The notes below the pieces were generated by a model. The model did no database searches. It was not told the origin of the DNA and saw only the letters and a list, made by a program, of their open reading frames with translations. Position numbers and translations under genes: made by a program. Below, one piece after another: positions 50,054 through 60,145 of a DNA stretch of 64,000 bases. How positions within the stretch are numbered: the stretch's first letter is position 1; every line of letters starts with the position of its first letter. Source of the DNA: Sciurus carolinensis (Eukaryota; Chordata; Mammalia; Rodentia; Sciuridae); contig NC_062217.1 of assembly GCF_902686445.1 (NCBI RefSeq), positions 84,253,758 to 84,317,757 on the forward strand, in the 5' to 3' direction.

Positions 50054-50325
50054 GTAAAACACAAAATTGGCTTAGCACGTAATTATAGAAGATGTAAACA
50101 AACAAAACATACATCTCAAAACAAATTAAAGGGAATAGCAAGGAAGATAATAATCAGAAACTACTACATTATGGCAAGCAAAAATATTTGCAATGTCTTT
50201 ATATAAAAGATAAGACAGACCATACATATAGCAATAATGCAATTTTATAATGTATGAAATTTTTATCATGTATGAAATTTTCATGTATGAAATAGACAAT
50301 TATAAACACATAAAGAGTCTGGAAT
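50054..50325. other. Gene-free flank of the L1
   Basis: AT-rich, with two near copies of catgtatgaaattttt (about 50251-50290). No gene is seen. Confidence 0.4.
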
Positions 50326-50339
50326 GAAAAAAAATTTAG
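50326..50339 (+). repeat. L1 target-site duplication, left copy
   Basis: gaaaaaaaatttag, identical to 56509-56522. The leading g may be chance, giving 13 or 14 bp. Confidence 0.9.
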
Positions 50340-51316
50340 GATCCAAGATGGCAGCCTAGAGGGAGACTGCACCCCCAGTCGCTCCAGAACCCAGGAGTTA
50401 AGAAGGGGAGGCATTGAGAGACTCGGACTGAAATAGAGCCACAGGTGAGTCTGCCCACTGGGTAAAGCTCGGCCTGGGTGGCAGGCCCAGATAGAGGTGG
50501 CTTATCGGAACCGGGCAGGGCAGCTAGAGTCATCCACAGGCAGCCCTACGCACTCCGGCGGTGGGCCCCGCCCACACAGCCAGCTTCTCCAGGTTCCCGG
50601 AGCGGGCCCGCTAGTGAGAGCCTTTCTGACCAGAACAAGCTCCAAGTCCTGGAGCCAGCGCAGCACAGCGTACTCCGGCACGCAAGCAGCTTCAGGGACC
50701 AGGATAGGGCAGCCAGAGACTTCCCCAAGTAACCTGGACCCCTGCGGTGGGAGGTGCCTTTCAAGGCTAGCTTCTCAGACCAGACCGCCCAGTGAGAGGC
50801 TTTCTACATAGAACCAGCCACAAGCCCCCGAACCAACGGAGAGCTTCGATCCGCAAGCAGCCTCTGGGATCAGGGCAGAGCAGCCAGAGACCTCTTCAGG
50901 CGGCTCTGCCCACTCCGGCCGCAGGCTCTCTTCATGGGGCGATCCAAGATGGCGGCCTAGAGGGTGACTGCACCCCCAGTCGCTCCAGAACCCAGGAGTT
51001 AAGAAGGGGAGGCATTGAGAGACTCGGACTGAAATAGAGCCACAGGTGAGTCTACCCACTGGGTAAAGCTCGGCCCGGGTGGCAGGCCCAGATAGAGGTG
51101 GCTTATCGGAGCCGGGCAAGGCAGCTAGAGTCTTCCCAAGGTAGCCTTCCACACTCCGGCAGTGGGCTCCTCCCACATGGCCAGCTGCACGGTGCAGGCC
51201 CACAGTGAGAGCCTTTCCGCACAGAGCCAGCTACAAACCGTGGAACCAGTAGAGGACACTATAAGCCAATAGCGGAAAACTGCAATATCTCAGGGTCCCA
51301 CTGACAGCTTACCAAT
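50340..51316 (+). promoter_or_regulatory. L1 5' UTR with duplicated promoter unit
   Basis: The block starting at 50340 recurs at 50941, an offset of 601 bp. There is no gap over at least the first 190 bases. Each copy opens with gatccaagatggc. The second has aagatggcggc, a full YY1-type core, while the first has aagatggcagc. Each carries a consensus splice donor, acaggtgagt, at 50441 and 51042. Between them are weaker repeats of about 180-240 bp, marked by gcagcyagag phrases at about 50520, 50709, 50880 and 51121. The region is much more GC-rich than its surroundings, with cccgcccac (Sp1-like) near 50567. By analogy with other mammalian L1s this is an internal RNA polymerase II promoter. Confidence 0.82.
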
Positions 51317-52369
51317 ATGAGAAAACAAGGGAAGAAAATGTCCCAAACAAACCTAGATATTACATCAATAAAACCCAATGACAGCACAGCAGAAGAAATG
51401 TCAGAAAGGGAGTTCAGAATGTACATAATTAAAACGATCAGGGAAGCTAATGAGGAGATGAAAGAGCAAATGCAGGCATTGAAGGAGGAGATGAAAGAGC
51501 AAATGTAGGCATTAAATGATCGCACCAATCAACAATTAAAAGACCAAATACGGGAAGCAAGAGATCATTTCAATAAAGAGTTAGAGATACTGAAAAAAAA
51601 AAAAAAAAAACTGAAATACTTGAAATGAAGGAAACAATAAACCAAGTGAAAAACTCCATAGAAAGCATAACCAATAGGATAAGAACACCTGGAAGACAGA
51701 ACCTCAGACATTGAAGACAAATTATTTAATCTTGAAAACAAAGTTGGCCAAACAGAAAAGTTGGTAAGAAATCATGAACAGAATCTACAAGAATTATGGG
51801 ATATCATGAAGAGGCCAAATTTAAGAATTATTGGGATTCAGGAAGGCTTAGAGAAACAAACCAAAGGAATGAACAATCTATTCAATGAAATAATAACAGA
51901 AAATTTCCCAAATCTGAAGAATGAAATGGAAAACCAAGTACAAGAGGCTTATAGGACTCCAAACATGCAAAATTACAACAGACCAACACCAAGGCACATT
52001 ATTATGAAAATAACTAACATAAAAAATAAAGACAGAATTTTAAAGGCCACGAGAGAAAAGAATCAAATTACATTCAGAGGGAAACCAATAAGAATATCAG
52101 CAGATTTTTCAATCCAGACCCTAAAAGCTAGAAGGGCCTGGAACAACATATACCAAGTCCTGAAAGAAAACGGATGCCAACCAAGAATCTTATACCCAGC
52201 AAAACTTACCTTCAAATATGACGAAGAAATAAGATCCTTCCATGATAAACAAAAGCTAAAGGAATTTACTAAAAGAAAGACAGCATTACAGAACATTCTC
52301 AGCAAAATATTCCATGAGGAAGAGATGAAAAACAACGATGCAAATCAGCAACAGGAGGCACTAGCCTAA
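51317..52369 (+). pseudogene. L1 ORF1 (RNA-binding chaperone), broken
   Basis: ORF1p forms coiled-coil trimers that coat L1 RNA. Start ATG at 51317 (MRKQGKKMSQT). The coiled-coil part includes an 11-codon tandem duplication (ATG at 51458 and 51491, units about EEMKEQMQALK). In the second copy the CAG of the first copy is TAG (51506-51508), which ends translation after 63 codons. Beyond it an 18-A run (51593-51610) is followed by a TGA in the starting frame (51626-51628), while the neighbouring frame carries the expected EILEMKETINQVKN. The original frame resumes near 51690, so two shifts compensate. From 51761 a 202-codon open piece encodes the RRM-like (NLRIIGIQEG) and C-terminal domains (LKENGCQPRILYPAKL) to the TAA at 52367. 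Family length is about 350 residues, which this span equals. Confidence 0.92.
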
Positions 52370-52400
52370 AGGAATAGCCAAATAAAGGAGAAACCAAATC

Positions 52401-55400
52401 ATGTCAAAAACAAATATGAGTCAATTGACTGGGAATACAAATCATATCACAATAATAACCCTGAATGTTAATGGCCTGAATTCATCAATCAAAAGACACA
52501 AACTGGCAGGTTGGATTAAAAAGAAAAATCCAACAATATGCTTCCTCCAAGAGACTCATCTCATAGAAAGAGACACCCACAGACTAAAGGTGAAAGGATG
52601 GGGAAAAACATACCATGCACACGGACACAGCAAAAAAGCTGGAGTATCCATCCTCATTTCAGATAATGTGGACTTCAAACCAAAACTAGTCAGAAGGGAT
52701 AAAGAAGGACATTACATGCTGCTTAAGGGAAGCATAAATCAGCAAGACATAACAATCATAAATATCTATGCCCCGAACATTGGCTCATCCACGTACGTCA
52801 AACAAATCCTTCTCAATTCCAGAAATCAAATAGACCACAACACAATAATACTAGGCGATTTTAACACACCTCTCTCACCACTGGATAGATCGTCCAAACA
52901 AAAATTGAACAAAGAAATTATAGATCTCAACAACACAATCAACAATTTAGACTTAACAGACATATATAGAATATACCATCCAACAAAGAACGAATACACT
53001 TTCTTCTCAGCAGCACATGGATCCTTCTCTAAAATAGACCATATTTTATGCCACAAAGCTACTGTTAGCAAATACAAGAAGATAGACATACTACCTTGTA
53101 CTCTATCAGATCATAATGGATTGAAATTAGAAATAAATGACAGAATAAAAAACAGAAACTTCTCCAATACCTGGAGACTAAATAATACACTATTATATGA
53201 TGAATGGATAACAGAAGACATCAGGAGGGAAATAAAAAAATTCTTAGAAGTAAACGAGAACAAAGACACATCATATCAAAATCTCTGGGACACTATGAAA
53301 GCAGTACTTAGAGGAAGATTTATTTCATGGGGCACATTCAAAAAAAGAAGTAGAAATCAACAAATAAACAACTTAACACTACAGCTCAAAGCGCTAGAAA
53401 AAGAAGAGCAGACCAATACCAAAAGTAGTAGAAGACAGGAAATAGTTAAAATCAGAGCCGAAATCAACGAAATCGAAACAAAAGAAACAATTGGAAAAAT
53501 TAACAAAATAAATAGTTGGCTCTTTGAAAAAATGAATAAAATTGATAAACTCTTAGCCACACTAACAAAGAGAAAGAGGGAGAAAACTCAAATTACTAAA
53601 ATTCGGAATGAGCAAGGAAACATCACAACAGACACGAGTGAAATACAAAACATAATTAGAAGCTATTTCGAAAATCTATACTCCAACAAAACAGAAAACC
53701 TCGAAGACATCAACAAATTTCTAGAGACATATGAATTACCTAAACTGAACGAGGAGGACATACACAACTTAAATAAACCAATTTCAAGCAATGAAATAGA
53801 AGAGGTCATCAAAAGCCTACCAACAAAGAAAAGTCCAGGACCAGATGGGTTCTCAGCCGAGTTCTACAAAACCTTTAAAGAAGAGCTCATTCCAATACTC
53901 CTCAAAGTATTCCATGAAATAGAAGAGGAGGGAACCCTCCCAAACTCGTTCTATGAAGCCAATATCACCCTGATACCAAAACCAGACAGAGACACATCGA
54001 GGAAAGAAAATTTCAGACCAATATCCTTAATGAACATCGACGCAAAAATTCTCAACAAAATTTTAGCAAATCGCATACAAATATATTTTAAAAAGATAGT
54101 GCACCACGATCAAGTGGGTTTTATCCCAGGGATGCAAGGTTGGTTCAACATTCGGAAATCAGTAAATGTCATTCACCTTATCAACAGACTTAAAGTTAAG
54201 AATCACATGATTATTTCAATAGATGCAGAAAAAGCATTCGATAAAATACAGCATCCCTTCATGCTCAAAACACTAGAAAAAATTGGGGTAGTGGGAACAT
54301 TCCTTAACATTATAAAAGCAATCTATGCTAAGCCCATGGCTAATATCATTCTAAATGGTGAAAAACTGAAAGCGTTCCCCCTAAAAACTGGAACAAGGCA
54401 GGGATGCCCCCCTTCACCACTTCTATTCAACATCGTCCTTGAGATTCTAGCCAGAGCAATCAGACAAACCAAAGAAATTAAAGGGATACGAATAGGAAAA
54501 GAAGAACTCAAACTATCCCTGTTCGCTGATGACATGATTATATATTTAGAGGAACCTGGAAATTCCACCAGAAAACTTTTAGAACTCATAAGTGAATTCA
54601 GTAAAGTAGCAGGTTACAAGATCAATGCTCATAAATCCAATGCATTTTTACACATAAGTGATGAATCTTCGAAAAGAGAAATTAGGAAAACTACCCCATT
54701 CACAATAGCATCGAAAAAAATAAAATACTTGAGAATCAATCTCACAAAAGAGGTGAAAGACCTCTACAATGAGAACTACAGAACACTAAAGAAAGAAATT
54801 CAAGAAAACCTTAGAAGATGGAAAGATCTCCCATGTTCCTGGATAGGCAGAATTAATATTGTCAAAATGGCTATACTACCTAAAGTGCTATACAGATTCA
54901 ATGCAATTCCAATTAAAATCCCAATGATGTACCTTGCAGAAATAGAGCAAGCAATTATGAAATTCATCTGGAAGAATAAAAAACCTAGAAGAGCTAAAGC
55001 AATCCTCAGTAGCAAGAGCGAAGCAGGGGGTATTGCAATACCTGATCTTCAACTCTACTACAAAGCAATAGTAACAAAAACGGCATGGTATTGGTACCAA
55101 AATAGACAGGTAGATCAATGGTACAGAATAGAGGACATGGACACAAACCCAAATAAATACAATTTTCTCATACTAGACAAAGGGGCCAAAAATATGCAAA
55201 GGAGAAAAGATAGCCTCTTCAACAAATGGTGCTGGGAAAACTGGAAAACCATATGCAATAGAATGAAATTAAACCCCTATCTCTCACCCTACACAAAACT
55301 CAACTCAAAATGGATCAAGGACCTCGGAATCAGACCAGAGACCCTGCATCTTATAGAAAAAAAAGTAGGTCCAAATCTTCAACTTGTTGGCTTAGGATCA

Positions 55401-56249
55401 GACTTCCTTAACAGGACGCCCATAGCACAAGAAATAAAAGCAAGAATCAACAACTGGGATAGATTCAAACTAAAAAGCTTTCTCTCAGCAAAGGAAACTA
55501 TCAGAAATGTGAAGAGAGAGCCTACAGAGTGGGAGAATATCTTTGCCAACCATACCTCAGATAGAGTGCTAATTTCCAGAATCTATAAAGAACTCAAAAA
55601 ACTCTACACGAAGAATACAAATAATCCAATCAACACATGGGCTATGGAAATGAACAGACACTTTACAGAAGAAGATGTACAAGTAATCAACAGATATATG
55701 AAAAAATGTTCAACATCCCTAGTAATAAGGGAAATGCAAATCAAAACTACCCTAAGATTTCATCTCACCCCAATTAGAATGGCGATTATCAAGAATACAA
55801 GCAACAATAAGTGTTGGCGAGGATGTGGTGAAAAAGGAACACTCACGCATTGCTGGTGGGGTTGCAAATTAGTGCAGCCACTCTGGAAAGCAGTGTGGAG
55901 ATTCCTCAGAAAGCTTGGAATGGAAACACCATTTGACCCAGCTATCCCACTCCTTGGCCTATACCCAAAGGACTTAAAATCAGCATACTACAGAGATATA
56001 GCCACATCAATGTTCATAGCTGCTCAATTCACCATAGCCAGATTGTGGAACCAACCTAGATGCCCTTCAGTTGATGAATGCATAAAGAAACTGTGGCATA
56101 TATATACAATGGAATATTACTCCGCAATGAAGAATGATAAAATTATGGCATTTGTAGGCAAATGGACGAAATTGGAGAATATTATGCTAAGTGAGATAAG
56201 CCAATCTCAAAAAACTAAAGGACGAATGATCTCGCTGATAAGTGGATGA
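52401..56249 (+). CDS. L1 ORF2 protein: endonuclease and reverse transcriptase, intact
   Basis: A 1282-residue frame, the usual full length of L1 ORF2p. The protein nicks target DNA and primes reverse transcription of L1 RNA there. The N-terminal APE-type endonuclease keeps its key positions: N22 in LNVNGLN, E51 in LQETH, D153/N155 in LGDFN, and D237/H238 in SDHN. The reverse transcriptase has [24 protein letters not shown] and the catalytic FADDM with D710 and D711. The C-terminal Cys-rich motif is C1138-x3-C1142-x7-H1150-x4-C1155. The start follows ORF1's stop by 31 bp, as in other mammalian L1s, where ORF2 is translated at a low rate by reinitiation or a similar route. No internal stop is present. 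Whether it is expressed or active cannot be told from sequence. The minus-strand frames across it are shadows. Confidence 0.95.
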   Translation: MSKTNMSQLTGNTNHITIITLNVNGLNSSIKRHKLAGWIKKKNPTICFLQETHLIERDTHRLKVKGWGKTYHAHGHSKKAGVSILISDNVDFKPKLVRRDKEGHYMLLKGSINQQDITIINIYAPNIGSSTYVKQILLNSRNQIDHNTIILGDFNTPLSPLDRSSKQKLNKEIIDLNNTINNLDLTDIYRIYHPTKNEYTFFSAAHGSFSKIDHILCHKATVSKYKKIDILPCTLSDHNGLKLEINDRIKNRNFSNTWRLNNTLLYDEWITEDIRREIKKFLEVNENKDTSYQNLWDTMKAVLRGRFISWGTFKKRSRNQQINNLTLQLKALEKEEQTNTKSSRRQEIVKIRAEINEIETKETIGKINKINSWLFEKMNKIDKLLATLTKRKREKTQITKIRNEQGNITTDTSEIQNIIRSYFENLYSNKTENLEDINKFLETYELPKLNEEDIHNLNKPISSNEIEEVIKSLPTKKSPGPDGFSAEFYKTFKEELIPILLKVFHEIEEEGTLPNSFYEANITLIPKPDRDTSRKENFRPISLMNIDAKILNKILANRIQIYFKKIVHHDQVGFIPGMQGWFNIRKSVNVIHLINRLKVKNHMIISIDAEKAFDKIQHPFMLKTLEKIGVVGTFLNIIKAIYAKPMANIILNGEKLKAFPLKTGTRQGCPPSPLLFNIVLEILARAIRQTKEIKGIRIGKEELKLSLFADDMIIYLEEPGNSTRKLLELISEFSKVAGYKINAHKSNAFLHISDESSKREIRKTTPFTIASKKIKYLRINLTKEVKDLYNENYRTLKKEIQENLRRWKDLPCSWIGRINIVKMAILPKVLYRFNAIPIKIPMMYLAEIEQAIMKFIWKNKKPRRAKAILSSKSEAGGIAIPDLQLYYKAIVTKTAWYWYQNRQVDQWYRIEDMDTNPNKYNFLILDKGAKNMQRRKDSLFNKWCWENWKTICNRMKLNPYLSPYTKLNSKWIKDLGIRPETLHLIEKKVGPNLQLVGLGSDFLNRTPIAQEIKARINNWDRFKLKSFLSAKETIRNVKREPTEWENIFANHTSDRVLISRIYKELKKLYTKNTNNPINTWAMEMNRHFTEEDVQVINRYMKKCSTSLVIREMQIKTTLRFHLTPIRMAIIKNTSNNKCWRGCGEKGTLTHCWWGCKLVQPLWKAVWRFLRKLGMETPFDPAIPLLGLYPKDLKSAYYRDIATSMFIAAQFTIARLWNQPRCPSVDECIKKLWHIYTMEYYSAMKNDKIMAFVGKWTKLENIMLSEISQSQKTKGRMISLISG

Positions 56250-56508
56250 GGACATATAATGGGGGGTGGGAGGGGTTAGCATTAGGTTTAGGGTTAGGTT
56301 TAGGGTTAGGGATAAGGAAAGCGGTAAGAATGAAGGAAAGAAGGACTGTATAGAGGGAAAAGAGGGGTGGGAGGGGTGGGGGGGAAGAAAAAAAAAATAA
56401 ACATCATTGCCCTATGTAAACGTATGATTACACAAATGGTATGCCTTGACTCTATGTACAAATAGAGAAACAACATGTATCCCATTTGTATACAATAAAA
56501 AAAAATAA
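56250..56508 (+). other. L1 3' UTR with telomere-like and G-rich tracts
   Basis: Just after ORF2 comes ggggggtgggaggggttagc (56261-56280), then TTAGGG-like units to about 56311 (gtttagggttaggtttaggg within). A second G-rich tract at 56363-56384 contains four G runs separated by single bases, a strong G-quadruplex candidate. The element ends with a weak aataaaaaaaaataag tail. The polypurine tract is an L1 3' UTR hallmark. The telomere-like part is unusual. Confidence 0.85.
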
Positions 56509-56522
56509 GAAAAAAAATTTAG
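56509..56522 (+). repeat. L1 target-site duplication, right copy
   Basis: gaaaaaaaatttag, identical to 50326-50339. Confidence 0.9.
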
Positions 56523-58079
56523 CTAATAGCAATTATTTCTGAGTAATGGTTGATTCAAATTTTCTTCCATAATTTATTTCTTTGTTTTCTAAATTTTCTT
56601 TAATGTTTATATATAATATGCTGCATAAACACACAAAAGAAATAAATAAAAGCCCCAATTTAGAAATAAAATTCTGTGTAGACTATTTGGCCATCACTCT
56701 TTACGTTGTAAGAGCAAATAAGGAAATGGATGAAACCTGAAATCACTGCTTCGATCAAACCTGTACAGAGCAAGAATCCCTAAACTAATGCAAGCCACAA
56801 AACCTCAATGCCAAAGTGAAATATTTAAAAGTTGTTAAAAGCTTTTCTGCCAAATTGAAAGCCATAAACACAATTTCAATAACTGGAACAGGATTCACAG
56901 AAAGCATCATTCTTCCCTCCATACAATGTGCCCGGGAATTGACTTTCAAATCATCCTAGATTCAGGGAATGCAGTCTTTGGTGTGTGCATATCCAGGAAT
57001 TTGGTATTGCACACATCACGGTTGGATATCATGAATTGTTTGGTGATTAATCCTTTCCCATTGGTTCCTCCTGTAATCTTCTTTAGTAGGTTTCAACAAA
57101 AAAAAAAGATCAAATTCCCTTACTTTCACAGCAGTCATACGTTGGACAGCAGGCTTTTGATTAATAGAGTGTTGGCAGCTTTTTCATAGTTTGGAATGAC
57201 TTTGTTAAGTATCTTTTTTTTCCAGATGGCTTAAAGAAAATCTACGGTGAATCCCAAGCCTCTTATCTTCTGCTCCAACTTGATACACATAGACCAAGCT
57301 GGATGGTTAAACCTAGTCATTAATTGACTTTGTTTAAACACCCTACTCCTAACCAAATATTTTAGTGTTAAAACCAGGCAAAATGCAAGTAAATGTGTTT
57401 GAATGGAAAGTTAGCATTGGTTAATAAAACCTAATGATTACAAATGACATTTAAATTATATACTTAGAAAAAATCAACCAGTTTCACTTCCTTTCTTTTC
57501 ATCTTTCCTAGTTTCAGAAAGCATTATGTGCACAAAATAGGACAAAAAGCCCAAGGCAGCTCAGCACTCTAATTTCCTATAGCCAAAGATGGACTGAAAA
57601 GTTCCTTTCTAAGACCACACTTCGCTTTGCAAAAAACTCAGCATCAACCACTAATTAGAGAAAAAGATTGGCAGAACACATTTCAAAATGGTTATACAGT
57701 GGGGAAAAATTCTTCTAAAAATGGACTAACTACTTTGTCATTAGAACCAATCTAGAATATATTCTTTCATTTTTATTTTCTTTCTTAGTCCGGACTTCAT
57801 ATGGCATTCCTGGTTAGTAAAACCATCCAACACACACACTTATTTTGTCCTAAAATAATAGTAACCAAAATAGATACAAAAATAATGTGTAAAAATAATG
57901 GCTGACATGAATTCTACAAGAACTTCAGCTATATTCAGAATAATTTTTAAAGGCAACAAGCAATATAAAAATTCATAGCACATGAGATATCAGTGAAAAT
58001 TCAATGGTACTTGGTATGTATATTAATAATGTGGCTATTGATCCAGAATAAAATCCTGTGCTAATTAACTACCCTCATT
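56523..58079. other. Gene-free stretch
   Basis: No known domain or repeat is seen. An 87-codon frame at 56926-57189 is the longest and is not supported by anything else. Confidence 0.4.
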
Positions 58080-60145
58080 CTTCTAATCTATAGCTACAAC
58101 CTATTTACCTTTATATGGATTAACCTGTTTTGAATAATTCATATGCATGAAGTTATGCAATATATAAACTTTTGTCAGACTTCTTTAATTTAGCTTAATG
58201 TCTTGAGCTTCATCTGTGTTTCATGTATCTGGCTGAATACTATTCCATTTACCAAAATTTGTTTATCCGTTCATCTGTTAATGGACATTTGAGATCTTTC
58301 TACTTTTTGGCCTTTGTGAATAGTGCTTCAGTGAACTTTAATTTATAAGTATTTGCTTAAATATCTGTTTTTAGTTTTTTGGGGTATATATCTAGAAGTG
58401 AAATTGCTGGGTCATATAGTGATTCTATGTTTAACTCATTAAGGAATTACCAAACTCTTCCACAGTGATTTAACCATTTTACAATCCCATCCAGAAATGC
58501 ATAAAGATTCCAATTACTCCACATCCTCTACACCTTAAACAATATTTGCTACTTTCCTTTCTTTTATTTTTTTAATCCTAAACATCCTCCTGGGTGCAAA
58601 GTGGGCATCTCCTTGAAGTTTGATTTGCATTTGCCCAATGAAAATAGATGTTGAACATATTTTCAGAAACTTTCTTTTCAGCCAGTTGTATACCTTCTGT
58701 AGAGAAATATTTACTACAATCCTTTGTCTATTTCTTAATTAAGTTGTTGTCGTTCAATGTTAAGTATATATTCTAGATAATAAGCCCTTTTCAGATGCAT
58801 GATATTCAAATAATTTCTTCCATTCTCAAGTTTCTTGTTCACTTTCCTGATAATGTCTTTTGGTGTACAAGTTTAGAATGCAAGAGAGTGTTGTAGCATA
58901 AAAAAACAATCAATGTAATAAACAACATTAATAGAATGGAGGAGAAAATCATATAATCATCTCTTTTGACAGAAAGTCAGAAAAATCATTTCATAAAATT
59001 GAAAATGCTTTCATGGTAAAAGCACTCAGAAACTAAGAAGAGAGGGGCACTTTCTCAACCTGATAGAAAGCATTTCTGAAAAGTTCACAGCTAAAATTCT
59101 ATGCAATAGTGAAAGTCTGAGAGCTTCCTACCTAGGTCAGGAATACTACAGGATGCCTGCTTTCATCATTGCTATTCAACATTGTACTAGATGCAAGCTA
59201 AAGCAATTAGACAAGAAAAATAAAACGTCTCCAAATTGGAAAGGAAGAAGTAAAATTATTTTTATTTAGGATGGAATGAACCAATGTATATCAAATCCCA
59301 AAGCTTTAATATAAAACCTAGAGCTAATAACTGATTCAGCAATTAGTAGCAAACACATCAATTTTTCTACATACCACCAAGTATTGGTACAGAAAGAAAA
59401 TTAAGGAAGCAATTCCATTTATAATATCACATCAAGAATAAAATGTCTAAGAATAAATTAAATCAAGTAGGTGAAAATTTTCTATATTGAAAACTGCAAA
59501 ACATTGCTGATAGAAATTAAAGAAGACTTAAACAAAAAGTGTCATGTTCATAGATTGAAAGACTTAATCTTGTTAGGATAATAATCTTGCTCAAAGAAAT
59601 CTACAGATTCAAAGAAATCTCTATCAAAATTTTATTAGAAATGGTAAATCAGGTTTTTTTTAATTCACATCAAACTACAAAGGATCTTGAACAGTCAAAC
59701 TAATCCTAAAAGGCAGAAAAAACATTGAAGGACTCACACTTTCCAGTTTAAAAACTTGTAACAAGCTACAATAATCAAAAGTATAGAATACTGGCATAAG
59801 GATAAACATGTAGACCAATGGAAATGAATTGAAAGTCCATAAATAAACAAACATCTATGGTCAGTTGATGATTGACAAGGATGCCAAGAATACTCAGTGG
59901 AAAAAGCATTGTCTCTTAAATTAGTGATGCTGGGAAAACTAAATAGCCATGTGCAAAAGAATGAACTTGGACTCCTATCTCACACCTCATACCAAATTTA
60001 ACTCAAAAATTAATAAACAGAAATATGATAAATACAAAAACTACATGGAAGAAATAGTCACGACCTGGATTTGGCAATGGTTTCTTAAATATGACACCAA
60101 AAACATGAACCAAAAATATAAATTGAGCTTCATGAAATTATTATT
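58080..60145 (-). mobile_element. Ancient L1 with twin-priming type 5' inversion
   Basis: 58080-58878 is the 3' part of an old L1 on the minus strand: gctgaatactattccattta, tagaagtgaaattgctgggt, then reversed ORF2. 58880-60145 is the preceding ORF2 part, but on the plus strand: atcaatgtaataaacaacat, gctattcaacattgtactag, then the segment near gacctggatttggcaatggt. The plus part ends (cttcatgaaatta) just where the minus part begins (aaacttgtacaccaaaagac read on the minus strand). So the two pieces are adjacent in the parent element and one is inverted. Confidence 0.78.

Larger units (their letters stand above)
50340..56508 (+). mobile_element. Full-length L1 retrotransposon, ORF2 intact, ORF1 broken
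   Basis: About 6.17 kb, bounded by perfect 14-bp duplications. The 5' UTR is 50340-51316, ORF1 51317-52369, a 31-bp spacer, ORF2 52401-56249, the 3' UTR 56250-56490 and a short A-rich tail (aataaaaaaaaataag). The 5' end coincides exactly with the start of the promoter unit (gatccaagatgg), so it is not 5'-truncated. Intact ORF2 and a perfect duplication indicate a fairly recent insertion. ORF1 has a nonsense codon and a local frame disturbance, so the copy as read is not autonomous. Confidence 0.96.

Noticed and set aside
50775..51203. 142-codon minus-strand frame and 104-codon plus-strand frame near 50.5-51.2 kb
   Set aside because: Both are in the duplicated GC-rich L1 promoter, and related frames appear in both promoter copies because the DNA is repeated. 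Primate L1s have an antisense ORF0, but I see no conserved feature that would support such a gene here.
52826..55118. Minus-strand frames inside the L1 ORF2 region
   Set aside because: These are antisense shadows of the intact ORF2 and have no independent support.
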